From Bacteroides intestinalis (GTDB lineage: Bacteria; Bacteroidota; Bacteroidia; Bacteroidales; Bacteroidaceae), in NCBI RefSeq assembly GCF_003464595.1, contig NZ_QRZF01000007.1:62001-126000 (forward strand): DNA of 64,000 nt, in the 5' to 3' direction. Shown here piece by piece: positions 1 to 11,428 of the stretch. Numbering within the stretch: position 1 is the first letter of the stretch; every line of letters begins with the position of its first letter. The translations under genes and the position numbers were made by a program. The notes under the pieces are model-generated. The model was not told where the DNA came from and did no database searches. It worked only from the letters and a program-made list of their open reading frames with translations.

Positions 1-14
1 GTATTTATTACATC

Positions 15-3000
15 TTATTCTTCAACATCCATTGAGTTATAATCAAGAACCGTTTTCTTGTTTGCAAGGATACGGTCATATTCCTCTTTGGAGCCAACAA
101 TTATCTTTTCAAATTCACGCTGACCCGTACCGGCAGGAATCAAGTGACCGCAAATAACGTTCTCTTTCATACCTTCCAACTTATCAATCTTACCGTTGAT
201 AGCAGCTTCGTTCAAGACCTTGGTAGTTTCCTGGAATGAAGCAGCTGACATGAAGCTTGAAGTTTGCAGAGCTGCGCGAGTTATACCCTGAAGAATCTGA
301 GTAGAAGTTGCAGGAACAGCATCACGCACTTCAACAGGTTTCAAGTCACGACGTTTCAGCATACTGTTTTCATCGCGCAATTTGCGAGCAGTAACAATCT
401 GCCCCGGCTGCAAATTCTGAGAATCACCAGCATCAACAACAACCTTCTTACCCCAGATACGATCGTTTTCTTCCATGAACTCCAACTTATCCACTACCTG
501 TTGTTCCAGGAAGCGAGTATCGCCCGGTTCATCGATTTCAACTTTACGCATCATCTGGCGAACTATAATTTCAAAGTGCTTATCATTAATCTTCACACCC
601 TGCAGACGATATACATCCTGTACCTCATTTACGATATATTCCTGTACAGCCGTAGGGCCTTTAATAGCCAGAATATCAGCAGGAGTTGTAGCACCGTCAG
701 ACAATGGAGTTCCAGCGCGTACATAGTCGTTCTCCTGTACCAGAATCTGTTTTGACAACGGCACCAGATACTTCTTAACTTCACCAGTCTTAGAAGTTAC
801 CACGATTTCACGATTACCACGTTTAACCTTACCCATTGTAACCTCACCATCGATTTCAGAAACAACAGCAGGATTAGACGGATTACGAGCCTCAAACAAC
901 TCTGTTACACGTGGAAGACCACCCGTGATATCACCAGCCTTACCAACTGCACGAGGTATTTTCACGATAACTTCACCGGCTTTTACCTTTTGCTTGTTTT
1001 CGACAACAACGTGACCACCCACAGGGAGGTTATATGTACGAATCAAGTCACCATCTTCTGTCATAATGTGAGCTGTCGGAACTTTCGTCTTATCCTTAGA
1101 CTCAATGATGATAATTTCGCGCAGACCGGTAGATTCATCAGATTCCACCTTATAGGTGACATTCTCGATAACACCTTCAAACTCAATCCTACCTGTAGCT
1201 TCCGTTATAATAACAGCGTTGAACGGATCCCAACGGGCAATCATCTTACCTTTTTCTACGACCTCACCATCAGCTGCATAAAGAGTAGAACCATAAGGTA
1301 CATTATGAGTAGAAAGAACAATACCAGTATTCACATCCACAAAGCGTACTTCAGCCAAACGACCTACTACCACCTTCGCCGGTTCACCAGCTTCATCTAC
1401 AACATCTACAGTACGAAGTTCTTCAAATTCCAGACGTGCCGGATTCTTGGCCGTGATACTTGCATTGGCTGCAATATTGGCAGCCGTACCACCGGCGTGG
1501 AAAGTACGCAACGTCAACTGTGTACCCGGCTCACCGATAGACTGTGCAGCAATTACACCAACAGCCTCACCTCTCTGAACCATCTGGCTCGTTGCAAGAT
1601 TACGTCCATAACATTTTGCACAAACACCCTTCTTCGATTCGCAAGTCAATACAGAACGTATTTCAACACTTTCAATCGGAGAATCCTGAATCTTCTTAGC
1701 AACTTCTTCGGTTATTTCTTCACCACCTGCAACCAGCAATTCACCTGTTGTAGGATGAACAATATCATGTACAGATACACGACCAAGGATACGCTCATAC
1801 AATGTAGCAATGATTTCATCATTATTCTTCAAGTCTGTACAAACCAATCCACGGAGCGTACCGCAGTCTTCTTCATTAATAATCACATCATGAGATACGT
1901 CAACCAAACGACGAGTCAAATATCCGGCATCAGCCGTTTTCAACGCCGTATCCGCCAAACCTTTACGAGCACCGTGGGTAGAGATGAAGTACTCCAACAC
2001 CGAAAGACCTTCCTTAAAGTTTGAAAGAATCGGGTTTTCAATAATCTGACCACCCTCTGCACCTGCCTTCTGCGGTTTTGCCATCAAACCACGCATACCG
2101 GACAACTGACGAATCTGTTCTTTAGAACCACGGGCACCGGAATCCAACATCATATATACAGCATTGAATCCTTGGTCATCACTCGAAATGGTCTTCATCA
2201 ATATATTAGACAACTCAGAATTAACATGTGTCCAAATATCGATCACCTGGTTGTAACGTTCATTATTGGTAATGAAACCCATGTTATAGTTGTTGATAAC
2301 CTGCTCAACTTCATCATATCCTTTCTGTACCAATGCCTCTTTTTGTTCCGGAATGATAATATCACCCAAGTTGAATGACAAACCACCCTTAAAGGCCATT
2401 TGATAACCTAAATTCTTGATACCATCGAGGAAGTCGGCAGCTTTAGCCACACCACATACCTTAATTACATCACTAATAATATCACGAAGTGATTTCTTAG
2501 AAATAATGGTATTGATATAACCAGCTTCAGGGGGAACAATTTCATTAACAATAACACGACCTACAGAAGTGTCATGCATCATTACGTCAACAACATTTCC
2601 ATTCTCGTCCACATCCTTCACAACAACGCTGATCGGAGCATGAATATCAACTTTACCCTCATTGTAAGCAATCAAAGCTTCTTCCGGACCATAGAATATC
2701 AAGCCTTCGCCTTTTGCACCCTTACGTAATTTAGTAATGTAGTACAAACCAAGCACCATATCTTGAGAAGGTACAGTAATAGGAGCACCATTCGCCGGGT
2801 TCAAAATATTATGAGATTGAAGCATCAACATCTGAGCCTCCAAAACAGCTTCATTGCTCAACGGCAAGTGAACAGCCATCTGGTCACCGTCAAAGTCGGC
2901 ATTGAAAGCCGTACATGCCAACGGGTGCAACTGAATAGCTTTTCCTTCAATCATCTTAGGCTGGAATGCCTGAATACCCAAACGGTGCAATGTCGGTGCA

Positions 3001-4307
3001 CGGTTCAACAGTACCGGATGACCTTTCATTACATGTTCCAAAATATCCCAGATAACAGCTTCTTTACGATCCACAATCTTCTTGGCACTCTTCACGGTCT
3101 TCACAATACCACGTTCAATCAACTTACGTATAATGAACGGTTTGTACAGTTCAGCTGCCATCAATTTAGGAATACCGCATTCACCCATTCTTAATTCCGG
3201 ACCTACAACGATTACCGAACGTGCAGAATAGTCAACACGCTTACCCAACAGGTTCTGACGGAAACGACCTTGCTTACCTTTCAAACTATCAGAAAGAGAT
3301 TTCAAAGGACGGTTAGCATCCGTTTTTACTGCACTGGATTTACGTGAGTTATCGAACAAAGAATCAACAGCTTCCTGCAACATACGTTTTTCATTACGCA
3401 AAATTACTTCAGGAGCTTTGATCTCAATGAGTCTCTTCAGACGATTATTACGAATAATTACACGACGATAAAGGTCATTTAAGTCAGAAGTAGCGAAACG
3501 ACCACCATCCAACGGAACCAACGGACGAAGTTCGGGTGGGATAACCGGTACAATACGTACGATCATCCATTCCGGCTTATTACGTCCACGAGATACACGG
3601 AATGATTCAACAACCTGAAGACGCTTCAAAGCCTCATTCTTACGTTGTTGAGAAGCGTCGTTACCAGCACGGTGACGCAATTCATAAGACAATGCATCCA
3701 AATCCAGACGGGCCAGCAAGTCATAAATGGCTTCAGCACCCATCTTAGCTATGAATTTATTAGGATCTGAATCTTCCAAGAATTGATTGTCTTTCGGCAA
3801 CTTCTCCATCAAATCCAGATATTCTTCTTCCGAGAGCAAATCATATTCAGCAATCTCACCTGACATCACACCAGCCTGGATTACCACATAACGCTCATAA
3901 TAAATAATAGAATCAAGTTTCTTTGTAGGAAGACCCAACAAATAACCAATCTTGTTAGGAAGTGAGCGGAAATACCAGATATGAGCTACCGGCACAACCA
4001 ACTGAATGTGTCCCATACGCTCACGACGTACTTTTTTCTCTGTCACTTCCACACCACAACGGTCGCAGACAATACCTTTGTAACGGATACGTTTGTACTT
4101 ACCGCAATGGCATTCATAATCCTTGATAGGACCAAAAATGCGCTCACAGAACAAACCGTCACGTTCAGGCTTATACGTACGATAGTTGATAGTTTCAGGC
4201 TTTAAAACTTCACCACTCGAATTCTCAAGGATTTCTTCCGGAGAAGCCAAACCAATAGAGATCTTCGAGAAATTACTCTTTATCTTGTTATCTTTTCTAA
4301 AAGCCAT
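15..4307 (-). CDS. rpoC: DNA-directed RNA polymerase subunit beta'
   Basis: Largest catalytic subunit of core RNA polymerase. The 1430-aa product is complete, with its stop 14 nt inside the window. The absolutely conserved NADFDGDQM catalytic loop that holds the active-site Mg is present. So are the N-terminal zinc-ribbon cysteines (CHCG and CDRCG near residues 66-85) and the second zinc cluster ([11 protein letters not shown]). The C-terminal part contains the trigger-loop region ([16 protein letters not shown]). It follows rpoB by 94 nt and ends the long ribosomal/transcription operon. Length is typical for Bacteroidetes. Identification is certain. Confidence 0.99.
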   Translation of the reverse strand: MAFRKDNKIKSNFSKISIGLASPEEILENSSGEVLKPETINYRTYKPERDGLFCERIFGPIKDYECHCGKYKRIRYKGIVCDRCGVEVTEKKVRRERMGHIQLVVPVAHIWYFRSLPNKIGYLLGLPTKKLDSIIYYERYVVIQAGVMSGEIAEYDLLSEEEYLDLMEKLPKDNQFLEDSDPNKFIAKMGAEAIYDLLARLDLDALSYELRHRAGNDASQQRKNEALKRLQVVESFRVSRGRNKPEWMIVRIVPVIPPELRPLVPLDGGRFATSDLNDLYRRVIIRNNRLKRLIEIKAPEVILRNEKRMLQEAVDSLFDNSRKSSAVKTDANRPLKSLSDSLKGKQGRFRQNLLGKRVDYSARSVIVVGPELRMGECGIPKLMAAELYKPFIIRKLIERGIVKTVKSAKKIVDRKEAVIWDILEHVMKGHPVLLNRAPTLHRLGIQAFQPKMIEGKAIQLHPLACTAFNADFDGDQMAVHLPLSNEAVLEAQMLMLQSHNILNPANGAPITVPSQDMVLGLYYITKLRKGAKGEGLIFYGPEEALIAYNEGKVDIHAPISVVVKDVDENGNVVDVMMHDTSVGRVIVNEIVPPEAGYINTIISKKSLRDIISDVIKVCGVAKAADFLDGIKNLGYQMAFKGGLSFNLGDIIIPEQKEALVQKGYDEVEQVINNYNMGFITNNERYNQVIDIWTHVNSELSNILMKTISSDDQGFNAVYMMLDSGARGSKEQIRQLSGMRGLMAKPQKAGAEGGQIIENPILSNFKEGLSVLEYFISTHGARKGLADTALKTADAGYLTRRLVDVSHDVIINEEDCGTLRGLVCTDLKNNDEIIATLYERILGRVSVHDIVHPTTGELLVAGGEEITEEVAKKIQDSPIESVEIRSVLTCESKKGVCAKCYGRNLATSQMVQRGEAVGVIAAQSIGEPGTQLTLRTFHAGGTAANIAANASITAKNPARLEFEELRTVDVVDEAGEPAKVVVGRLAEVRFVDVNTGIVLSTHNVPYGSTLYAADGEVVEKGKMIARWDPFNAVIITEATGRIEFEGVIENVTYKVESDESTGLREIIIIESKDKTKVPTAHIMTEDGDLIRTYNLPVGGHVVVENKQKVKAGEVIVKIPRAVGKAGDITGGLPRVTELFEARNPSNPAVVSEIDGEVTMGKVKRGNREIVVTSKTGEVKKYLVPLSKQILVQENDYVRAGTPLSDGATTPADILAIKGPTAVQEYIVNEVQDVYRLQGVKINDKHFEIIVRQMMRKVEIDEPGDTRFLEQQVVDKLEFMEENDRIWGKKVVVDAGDSQNLQPGQIVTARKLRDENSMLKRRDLKPVEVRDAVPATSTQILQGITRAALQTSSFMSAASFQETTKVLNEAAINGKIDKLEGMKENVICGHLIPAGTGQREFEKIIVGSKEEYDRILANKKTVLDYNSMDVEE

Positions 4308-4349
4308 ACTTTATTATATATAATTGAAAATTGACAATTGAATATTGAG

Positions 4350-4395
4350 AATTAATAGTTGAGAGCAAATAGATTATCACTCCCAACTATTAATT
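4350..4395 (-). repeat. Intercistronic hairpin between rpoB and rpoC
   Basis: Two 16-nt arms (4350-4365 and 4380-4395) are inverted repeats separated by 14 nt. The single mismatch becomes a G-U pair in the minus-strand RNA, so the hairpin fits the rpoBC transcript best. It is not followed by a clear U-run, so it is more likely an RNA processing or stability element than a terminator. The adjacent bases 4321-4352 consist of repeated AATTG-type words, a common look for Bacteroides intergenic DNA. Confidence 0.55.
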
Positions 4396-4401
4396 ATAGA
4401 T

Positions 4402-7400
4402 TTATTCCAGATTGATGCTAAGGCCCAGACCTCTCAACTCATGCAACAATACATTGAGTGATTCAGGAATACCAGGTTGCGGCATCGGTTCACCCTTCAC
4501 AATTGCTTCATAAGCTTTAGAACGGCCTACAACGTCATCAGATTTGATAGTCAAAATTTCCTGTAAGATGTGCGCAGCACCGAATGCCTCAAGCGCCCAA
4601 ACCTCCATTTCTCCGAAACGCTGACCACCGAATTGTGCCTTACCACCTAACGGCTGTTGAGTAATCAGAGAGTACGGACCGATAGAACGTGCATGCATCT
4701 TATCTTCAACCATGTGCCCCAACTTCAACATATAGGTAACACCAACCGTAGCATGCTGGTCAAACGGCTCGCCCGTACCACCATCATACAATTTAGTCTT
4801 ACCATAACGTGGCAAACCAGCCTTGTCAGTCCACTCATTCAAGTCATCCAATGTAGCACCATCAAAAATAGGAGTTGCAAACTTAACACCCAAATTCTTA
4901 CCGGCACGACCTAATACAGCCTCGAATATCTGACCGATGTTCATACGAGAAGGCACACCCAACGGATTCAATACAATATCTACCGGAGTACCATCAGCGA
5001 GGAACGGCATATCTTCCTGACGGACAACACGGGAAACAATACCCTTGTTACCGTGACGACCAGCCATCTTATCACCTACACCAATCTTACGTTTCTTAGC
5101 GATATACACTTTCGCCATCTGAATGATACCAGCAGGAAGTTCATCACCAATAGTGATAGCAAACTTCTTACGTTTCAGTTCGGCATCCAGTTCCTTATAT
5201 TTCTTGATGAAGTTCATCACCAAATCACGAATCATGCCGTTGATGCGGTCATCATTCGTCCAGTTACTCAACTGAATTGAAGTAAAGTCCAGATCACCGA
5301 AATCAGAAGGAGAGAATTTGGCACCTTTTGAAATAATATCAGCGCCCATATAATCTTTCACACCCTCCGATACATAATTTTCTGTCAACTTCAACAGCTT
5401 TCTGATCAAGACACCTCTTAAATCAGCAACTTTTGCATCGAATTCATCATCAATCTTCGGCAACAAAGCCTTATCTGCCAATTTGGAACTACGGCTCTTG
5501 ATTACGCGTGAGAACAAACGCTTGTCGATAACAACACCCTTCAAAGAAGGAGAAGCTTTCAAAGAAGCATCTTTTACATCACCTGCCTTATCACCGAATA
5601 TTGCACGAAGCAATTTTTCTTCCGGCGACGGATCAGACTCACCTTTCGGTGTAATCTTACCAATCAAAATATCACCCGGTTGGATGCGAGCCCCCACACG
5701 TACGATACCATTTTCGTCCAAATCTTTAGTAGCTTCTTCACTCACATTCGGAATATCGGAAGTCAATTCTTCCATACCACGTTTCGTTTCACGAACCTCC
5801 AGTGAATATTCTTCTACATGAATTGAGGTCAATATATCTTCACGAACTACACGTTCGTTCAACACGATAGCATCCTCATAGTTATAACCCTTCCACGGCA
5901 TGTAAGCAACCAACAGGTTTTTACCCAAAGCCAACTCACCTTTTTCTGTAGAATAACCTTCTGTCAGAATCTGGCCTTTCGTTACACGCTGGCCAATTTC
6001 ACAAATAGGGCGAAGGTCAATCGTCATATTCTGGTTCGTACGACGCCATTTCGGAATACGATATTCCTTCAAAGCCGGTTCGAAACTTACAAATTCTTCG
6101 TCTTCCGTACGATCGTACAAAATACGGATAGTAGTGGCATCCACAAAGTCAATCACACCATCACCTTCAGCAGTAATCTGTGTCCGAGAATCGCGTACCA
6201 ACTGACGTTCGATACCTGTACCTACAATAGGAGCTTCGCTCTTCAACAAAGGAACTGCCTGGCGCATCATGTTTGAACCCATCAATGCACGGTTAGCATC
6301 ATCATGTTCCAAGAAAGGAATCAAAGATGCAGCAATAGAAGCAATCTGCTGAGGAGAAACGTCCATCAATTCTACTTCATCCGGCGTTACAACCGGATAG
6401 TCAGCATCTTGGCGGGCCTTTACTTTATCACGAATGAAAGTGCCATCATCATTCAACGGGGCATTACCCTGGGCAATAATCTTAGCTTCTTCTTCTTCCG
6501 CAGTCAAATATGCCAAACCTGCATCAGAAAGGTCTACCTTACCATTTTCAACCTTACGATACGGAGTTTCAATGAAACCAAGCACATTAATCTTAGCGAA
6601 CACACACAAAGAAGAGATCAAACCAATGTTCGGACCTTCCGGTGTTTCAATCGGACAAAGACGACCATAGTGAGTATAGTGAACGTCACGTACCTCAAAT
6701 CCGGCACGCTCACGCGACAGACCACCAGGACCAAGGGCAGACATACGACGTTTATGCGTAATTTCAGCCAACGGATTCGTCTGGTCCATAAACTGGGACA
6801 AAGCATTTGTTCCGAAGAATGAGTTGATCACGGAAGAAATAGTCTTGGCATTAATCAAGTCAATCGGAGTAAACACTTCATTATCGCGCACATTCATACG
6901 CTCACGGATCGTACGTGACATACGAGCCAAACCAATTGCAAACTGGTTAGACAATTGCTCACCTACAGTACGCACACGACGGTTACTCAAGTGGTCAATA
7001 TCATCCACATCAGCTTTTGAGTTAATCAACTCAATCAGATACTTGATAATCTCAATGATATCTTCCTTGGTCAGGACGCGCACGTCCATATCAGTCGTCA
7101 GGTTCAACTTCTTGTTGATTCTGTAACGACCTACATCCCCCAAGTCATATCTCTTTTCAGAGAAGAACAGATTGTTGATAACTTCACGTGCACTGGCATC
7201 ATCGGCAGGGTCTGCATTGCGCAACTGACGATAGATATACAGTACCGCTTCTTTTTCCGAGTTACTCGGGTCTTTCTGAAGCGTATTATATATGATAGAG
7301 TAGTCAGATTGATTCGGTTCTTCCTTGTGAACAAGAATATTTTGAACGCCTGACTCTAAAATAATGTCAACATGTTCCGGTTCGATAACTGTTTCACGGT

Positions 7401-8214
7401 CTATAACAACCTCATTACGCTCAATAGAAACAACTTCACCGGTATCTTCGTCTACAAAATCCTCAATCCATGTTTTCAATACACGAGCCGCTAACTTACG
7501 TCCCAGCACTTTTTTGAGATTTGTCTTATTGACTTTAATGTCTTCGGCCAAATTGAAAATTTCAAGAATATCCTTATCATTCTCAAAACCGATAGCTCTC
7601 AGCAAAGTAGTAACGGGTAACTTCTTCTTACGGTCAATGTACGCATACATGACATTGTTAATATCAGTAGCAAACTCAATCCATGAACCTTTGAACGGAA
7701 TGATACGGGCAGAATAAAGTTTGGTACCATTAGCATGTACGCTCTGACCGAAGAATACGCCTGGAGAACGGTGAAGCTGAGATACAACCACACGTTCCGC
7801 ACCGTTGATGACGAAAGTCGCCTTATCCGTCATATAAGGAATAGGACCAAGGAATACGTCCTGAATAACGGTATCAAAATCCTCATGATCGGGATCTGTA
7901 CAGTATAATTTCAATTTTGCTTTCAAAGGCACACTATAAGTAAGCCCTCGCTCTATACAATCATCAATAGTATAACGCGGCGGATCAATATAGTAGTCCA
8001 AAAACTCAAGAACAAAATTGTTTCTTGTATCGGCAATGGGGAAGTTTTCAGCAAATACTTTATACAGTCCCTCGTTCTTACGCTTTTCGGGTGGGGTATC
8101 CAGTTGTAAAAAGTCTTTGAATGACTTCAATTGTACTTCCAAAAAATCCGGATATTCAAGTGGATTTTTAGTCGAAGCAAAATTAATTCTTTGGTTTACA
8201 GTATTTGAAGACAT
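4402..8214 (-). CDS. rpoB: DNA-directed RNA polymerase subunit beta
   Basis: Second large catalytic subunit of RNA polymerase, 1270 aa. Rifampicin-pocket motifs are intact ([18 protein letters not shown] and [14 protein letters not shown]), with no obvious resistance substitution at the classic D-Q-N-H-R-S positions. The C-terminal [19 protein letters not shown] segment that contacts beta' is present. The start ATG at 8214 begins [14 protein letters not shown]. It is transcribed after rplL across a terminator-like hairpin, and before rpoC. Confidence 0.99.
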   Translation of the reverse strand: MSSNTVNQRINFASTKNPLEYPDFLEVQLKSFKDFLQLDTPPEKRKNEGLYKVFAENFPIADTRNNFVLEFLDYYIDPPRYTIDDCIERGLTYSVPLKAKLKLYCTDPDHEDFDTVIQDVFLGPIPYMTDKATFVINGAERVVVSQLHRSPGVFFGQSVHANGTKLYSARIIPFKGSWIEFATDINNVMYAYIDRKKKLPVTTLLRAIGFENDKDILEIFNLAEDIKVNKTNLKKVLGRKLAARVLKTWIEDFVDEDTGEVVSIERNEVVIDRETVIEPEHVDIILESGVQNILVHKEEPNQSDYSIIYNTLQKDPSNSEKEAVLYIYRQLRNADPADDASAREVINNLFFSEKRYDLGDVGRYRINKKLNLTTDMDVRVLTKEDIIEIIKYLIELINSKADVDDIDHLSNRRVRTVGEQLSNQFAIGLARMSRTIRERMNVRDNEVFTPIDLINAKTISSVINSFFGTNALSQFMDQTNPLAEITHKRRMSALGPGGLSRERAGFEVRDVHYTHYGRLCPIETPEGPNIGLISSLCVFAKINVLGFIETPYRKVENGKVDLSDAGLAYLTAEEEEAKIIAQGNAPLNDDGTFIRDKVKARQDADYPVVTPDEVELMDVSPQQIASIAASLIPFLEHDDANRALMGSNMMRQAVPLLKSEAPIVGTGIERQLVRDSRTQITAEGDGVIDFVDATTIRILYDRTEDEEFVSFEPALKEYRIPKWRRTNQNMTIDLRPICEIGQRVTKGQILTEGYSTEKGELALGKNLLVAYMPWKGYNYEDAIVLNERVVREDILTSIHVEEYSLEVRETKRGMEELTSDIPNVSEEATKDLDENGIVRVGARIQPGDILIGKITPKGESDPSPEEKLLRAIFGDKAGDVKDASLKASPSLKGVVIDKRLFSRVIKSRSSKLADKALLPKIDDEFDAKVADLRGVLIRKLLKLTENYVSEGVKDYMGADIISKGAKFSPSDFGDLDFTSIQLSNWTNDDRINGMIRDLVMNFIKKYKELDAELKRKKFAITIGDELPAGIIQMAKVYIAKKRKIGVGDKMAGRHGNKGIVSRVVRQEDMPFLADGTPVDIVLNPLGVPSRMNIGQIFEAVLGRAGKNLGVKFATPIFDGATLDDLNEWTDKAGLPRYGKTKLYDGGTGEPFDQHATVGVTYMLKLGHMVEDKMHARSIGPYSLITQQPLGGKAQFGGQRFGEMEVWALEAFGAAHILQEILTIKSDDVVGRSKAYEAIVKGEPMPQPGIPESLNVLLHELRGLGLSINLE

Positions 8215-8255
8215 CTGTTAATGGATTTGTAGAACTTAATTTTAAATATATACAC

Positions 8256-8293
8256 AAAAAGGTTAAGAACCCTCTTCAGAAGGGTTCTTAACC
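8256..8293 (-). terminator. Attenuator-like hairpin between rplL and rpoB
   Basis: A perfect 13-bp inverted repeat (8261-8273 with 8281-8293, 7-nt loop). On the minus strand it is followed at once by five T residues (8256-8260). This is the form of an intrinsic terminator, yet rpoB starts only about 42 nt further on with no TAnnTTTG promoter seen in between. Partial termination here would set the ratio of ribosomal protein to polymerase message, as known for the E. coli rplL-rpoB attenuator. The attenuator role is inference. Confidence 0.7.
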
Positions 8294-8318
8294 GAATTAC
8301 CTGATTTACAGGCTAATG

Positions 8319-8696
8319 TTATTTAAGTTCAACTTCAGCTCCAGCTTCTTCCAATGTTTTCTTCAATGATTCTGCTTCGTCTTTAGCCAAACCTTCTTTA
8401 ACTACGCTAGGAGCACCGTCTACCATGTCCTTAGCTTCCTTCAAGCCAAGACCACAAGCTTCCTTCACGGCCTTAACAACCTGAAGTTTAGCTGCACCAG
8501 CGCTCTTCAATACTACATCAAAAGAAGTCTTTTCTTCAGCGGCAGCAGCACCACCAGCTGCAGGACCAGCAGCAACAGCTACAGCTGCAGCAGCAGGTTC
8601 AATACCATATTCTTCTTTAAGGATAGTTGCAAGTTCATTAACTTCTTTTACTGTCAAGTTAACTAATTGTTCTGCAAAAGCTTTCAAATCTGCCAT
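8319..8696 (-). CDS. rplL: 50S ribosomal protein L7/L12
   Basis: Stalk protein of the large ribosomal subunit that recruits translation GTPases, 125 aa. It shows an N-terminal dimerisation segment, an Ala/Gly-rich hinge (residues about 37-55, [20 protein letters not shown]), and the C-terminal domain with the conserved [11 protein letters not shown] helix that contacts elongation factors. It lies 91 nt after rplJ, the protein its dimers bind. The usual 1:4 stoichiometry would need extra rplL translation or message, which fits the hairpin just downstream. Confidence 0.98.
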   Translation of the reverse strand: MADLKAFAEQLVNLTVKEVNELATILKEEYGIEPAAAAVAVAAGPAAGGAAAAEEKTSFDVVLKSAGAAKLQVVKAVKEACGLGLKEAKDMVDGAPSVVKEGLAKDEAESLKKTLEEAGAEVELK

Positions 8697-8787
8697 TTTT
8701 GTATGATTTTAATTATTTAATTACTAATTTGTTTATGAAAAATTTATTCGGGACGTTACTCCCAAGGTCGTGACACCTTTCCCATTT

Positions 8788-9309
8788 TTACGCTTCGGTA
8801 CGTTCACCAAGAGTTTTGAGAACTCCGTGAATGGTGTTTCCACCTGATTGGAGAGCAGAAATAACATTCTTGGCCGGTGATTGCAACAAAGCAACGATAT
8901 CGGCAATAACTTCATTCTTACTCTTAATACTAACGAGAGCATCCAACTGGTCAGCACCAACATAGAAGCTTTCTTCTGCATATGCAGCTTTCAGTCCGGG
9001 AATACCGTCTTTAGCTTTTGCTTTGATCAACTTAGCAGGTAAGTTGGCAGTATTACAGAACATAATAGCTGTAGTACCTTTCAAGCAACCATAAAGCGGA
9101 GAATAATCTTCTTCCAGACTTTCCAATGCTTTGTGAAGCAATGTATTCTTAATCAGCATCAATTTGATGTCTGATTTGAAACATTCTCTTCTCAACGCGC
9201 TTGTAGCAGCAGCGTTCATCGCAGTGATGTCTATCAAATAGAAGTGACTATATTCCTTTACTGTAGCAGCAATCTGCTCAATAATCGTACTTTTATCTTC
9301 CTTTCTCAT
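8788..9309 (-). CDS. rplJ: 50S ribosomal protein L10
   Basis: Stalk base protein that anchors L7/L12 dimers to 23S rRNA, 173 aa. The N-terminal RNA-binding domain begins MRKEDKSTIIEQI, and the family-typical KLMLIKNTLLHKAL stretch is present. The C-terminal helix that carries L7/L12 ends at GERTEA. The gap to rplA is only 15 nt, so the classical L10 leader structure known from E. coli has no room here; any feedback site would have to sit inside rplA. Confidence 0.97.
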   Translation of the reverse strand: MRKEDKSTIIEQIAATVKEYSHFYLIDITAMNAAATSALRRECFKSDIKLMLIKNTLLHKALESLEEDYSPLYGCLKGTTAIMFCNTANLPAKLIKAKAKDGIPGLKAAYAEESFYVGADQLDALVSIKSKNEVIADIVALLQSPAKNVISALQSGGNTIHGVLKTLGERTEA

Positions 9310-9324
9310 TATTACTCCGTTTTA

Positions 9325-10023
9325 TTAGATTTCTTCTACTGATTTCGGGTCAATCTTGATACCTGCACTCATTGTGCTAGAAAGATAAATACTCTTAATA
9401 TATGTACCCTTGGCTGCAGTCGGTTTCAATTTATTCAAAGTAGAGATGAATTCCTTCGCATTATCACGAATTTGATCAACGCCAAATGAAACTTTACCGA
9501 TAGAAGTATGAACAATACCACTCTTATCAACTTTAAAGTCGATCTTACCTTGTTTTACTTCTCTTACAGCTTTAGCAACATCCATAGTTACAGTACCACT
9601 CTTCGGGTTAGGCATCAATCCACGAGGACCGAGCACACGACCGAGTGCACCAATTTTACCCATGATAGACGGCATAGTGATGATTACATCCACATCTGTC
9701 CATCCACCTTTGATCTTTTCAATATATTCGTCAAGACCAACGTAGTCAGCTCCGGCTTCTTTTGCAGCAGCTTCAGCATCCGGTGTACAAAGCACCAAAA
9801 CGCGTACAACTTTACCAGTACCGTGAGGAAGTGATACAACACCTCTCACCATCTGGTTCGCCTTACGCGGGTCAACGCCCAAACGCACGTCGATATCCAG
9901 TGAAGCATCAAACTTAGTATAGGTGATTTCCTTTACCAAAGATGCAGCTTCTTTCAGTGAGTATGCTTTCCCTGCTTCAATTTTTTCTGCAGCCAACTTT
10001 TGTTTTTTTGTCAGTTTACCCAT
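9325..10023 (-). CDS. rplA: 50S ribosomal protein L1
   Basis: L1 stalk protein, which binds 23S rRNA and helps release deacylated tRNA; in many bacteria it also represses its own operon. The product is 232 aa, normal length. Conserved landmarks include [14 protein letters not shown] (about residues 129-142) and the [20 protein letters not shown] segment. It is placed 15 nt after rplK, in the usual rplK-rplA order. Confidence 0.98.
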   Translation of the reverse strand: MGKLTKKQKLAAEKIEAGKAYSLKEAASLVKEITYTKFDASLDIDVRLGVDPRKANQMVRGVVSLPHGTGKVVRVLVLCTPDAEAAAKEAGADYVGLDEYIEKIKGGWTDVDVIITMPSIMGKIGALGRVLGPRGLMPNPKSGTVTMDVAKAVREVKQGKIDFKVDKSGIVHTSIGKVSFGVDQIRDNAKEFISTLNKLKPTAAKGTYIKSIYLSSTMSAGIKIDPKSVEEI

Positions 10024-10038
10024 TCTAATTGAAGTTTA

Positions 10039-10482
10039 TTAGTTATTAACCGGGAACTCCCCTTTTACAGCGATACCCATACTTCTAGCTGTACCAGCAA
10101 CCATTGTCATGGCAGCTTCTACAGTGAAACAGTTCAAGTCCACCAATTTGTCCTGAGCAATCGTACGAACCTGTTCCCAAGTAATCTCGGCAACTTTCTT
10201 ACGGTTAGGCTCAGCAGAACCACTCTTTACCTTAGCTACTTCAAGCAATTGAATAGCAACGGGAGGAGTCTTGATTACAAAATCGAAAGACTTATCTGCG
10301 TAGTAAGTGATAATCACAGGAAGAATTTTTCCTGCTTTGTCTTGGGTTCTGGCGTTGAATTGCTTGCAAAACTCCATGATGTTAATACCCTTTGAACCCA
10401 AAGCAGGTCCTACGGGAGGTGATGGATTTGCCGCGCCTCCTTTAATCTGTAATTTGATTAGTCCAGCAACTTCTTTAGCCAT
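10039..10482 (-). CDS. rplK: 50S ribosomal protein L11
   Basis: Part of the GTPase-associated centre, 147 aa. The N-terminal proline-rich [20 protein letters not shown] motif is intact, and the C-terminal rRNA-binding domain ends with the [12 protein letters not shown] segment. It follows nusG by 58 nt and starts the rplKAJL group. Family and order are unambiguous. Confidence 0.98.
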   Translation of the reverse strand: MAKEVAGLIKLQIKGGAANPSPPVGPALGSKGINIMEFCKQFNARTQDKAGKILPVIITYYADKSFDFVIKTPPVAIQLLEVAKVKSGSAEPNRKKVAEITWEQVRTIAQDKLVDLNCFTVEAAMTMVAGTARSMGIAVKGEFPVNN

Positions 10483-10540
10483 TTTTTTATTGATTTATAT
10501 ATAAACATTAATCAAAGAACACTACAGCGTAACACCTGTA

Positions 10541-11083
10541 TTATTCTTTTTCAACTTGCATAAAGCCTAATTCGAGCGGAGTTTTCCGTCCGAATATCTT
10601 TACCATAACCTTGAGTTTCTTCTTCTCGGTGTTCACTTCTTCAATGATTCCACTGAATCCACTGAACGGGCCGTAATTTACTTTCACAGTTTCACCGACT
10701 ACATACGGGATGCTAAGCTCTTCAGTAGCATCCTGCAGCTCGTCCACCGTACCAAGTATACGATTCACTTCCGATTGTCTCAGGGGAACAGGTTTATCCG
10801 ATCCACCTAAGAATCCAATCACATTAGGAGTATTTCTCAAGTGGTGAGCTACCTCACCAACCAGAGCTGCCTCCACCAAAACGTAACCAGGGAGATAACT
10901 TCTCTCTTTCACAATTTTCTTTCCATTGCGAACCTGATAAACCTTTTCGGTAGGAATCAATACCTGAGATACATAATCACCAAGGTCGCTGTTTTTAATA
11001 TCAGCTTCAAGGTATTCCTTCACCTTAGCTTCTTTTCCGCTAATAGCACGCAGGACGTACCATTTCTTTTCAATCTCAGACAT
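10541..11083 (-). CDS. nusG: Transcription termination/antitermination factor NusG
   Basis: Processivity factor that binds the RNA polymerase clamp and couples transcription to translation or to Rho, 180 aa. The NGN domain begins KKWYVLRAISGKEAKVKEYL and includes YLPGYVLVEA. The C-terminal KOW domain is visible at VKVNYGPFSGFSGIIEEV. The gene is 12 nt downstream of secE, the standard secE-nusG pair. Length is normal for the housekeeping NusG; it is not an UpxY-type specialised paralogue, since it sits in the ribosomal operon. Confidence 0.97.
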   Translation of the reverse strand: MSEIEKKWYVLRAISGKEAKVKEYLEADIKNSDLGDYVSQVLIPTEKVYQVRNGKKIVKERSYLPGYVLVEAALVGEVAHHLRNTPNVIGFLGGSDKPVPLRQSEVNRILGTVDELQDATEELSIPYVVGETVKVNYGPFSGFSGIIEEVNTEKKKLKVMVKIFGRKTPLELGFMQVEKE

Positions 11084-11095
11084 TTTCCCTCGTTT

Positions 11096-11287
11096 TTAGT
11101 GTGGATAAATAATTTTCTCCATTACGTTCTGGAAACAGAAGTCCATCGCAAATACTACCAATGCAATAAGCAGGGAAGCATATAAAACAACTACTGCACT
11201 GTTAGTAAGTTCAGAATACGTAGGCCACGATACTTTATGTACAAGTTCGTCGTAAGTTTCTTTAATATAAGCTACAATCTTCTTCAT
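11096..11287 (-). CDS. secE: Preprotein translocase subunit SecE
   Basis: Small inner-membrane subunit of the SecYEG channel, 63 aa. I chose the ATG at 11287 (MKKIVAYIKETYDELV) because the open frame further upstream runs into tRNA-Trp. The amphipathic helix with the KVSWPTYSEL motif (residues 18-27) precedes one transmembrane helix (about residues 31-51). The single-helix form is usual outside gamma-proteobacteria. It starts 14 nt after the 3' end of tRNA-Trp. Confidence 0.95.
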   Translation of the reverse strand: MKKIVAYIKETYDELVHKVSWPTYSELTNSAVVVLYASLLIALVVFAMDFCFQNVMEKIIYPH

Positions 11288-11301
11288 TTCAAAAATATTA
11301 G

Positions 11302-11374
11302 CACGGGAGGAGAGGCTCGAACTCCCGACACCCGGTTTTGGAGACCGGTGCTCTACCAACTGAGCTACTCCCGT
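11302..11374 (-). tRNA. tRNA-Trp (anticodon CCA)
   Basis: A 73-nt cloverleaf reads 5' ACGGGAG to 3' CTCCCGT plus discriminator G, with all seven acceptor pairs. The anticodon loop is CTCCAAA, giving CCA. The T arm has GTTCGAGCC. CCA is not encoded. It lies between tuf and secE, in the same orientation, so it must be cut out of the operon transcript. Confidence 0.98.
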
Positions 11375-11382
11375 GTGAACAT

Positions 11383-11414
11383 AATCAGTTCCCGATATAC
11401 ACCGGGAACTGATT
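11383..11414 (-). repeat. Hairpin between tuf and tRNA-Trp
   Basis: A perfect 12-bp inverted repeat (11383-11394 with 11403-11414, 8-nt loop) starts 14 nt after the tuf stop. No U-run follows on the minus strand before the tRNA begins at 11374. It therefore looks like an RNase processing or message-end stabilising stem rather than a simple terminator. Confidence 0.6.
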
Positions 11415-11428
11415 AAGATATTTGGTAA

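Noticed and set aside
990..2024. A 344-codon plus-strand frame inside rpoC
   Set aside because: Antisense shadow of a universally conserved gene; product is low-complexity and unlike any protein family.
11383..11414. Rho-independent terminator after tuf
   Set aside because: The stem is good, but no U-run follows and tRNA-Trp, secE and nusG lie directly downstream in the same direction without a clear new promoter.
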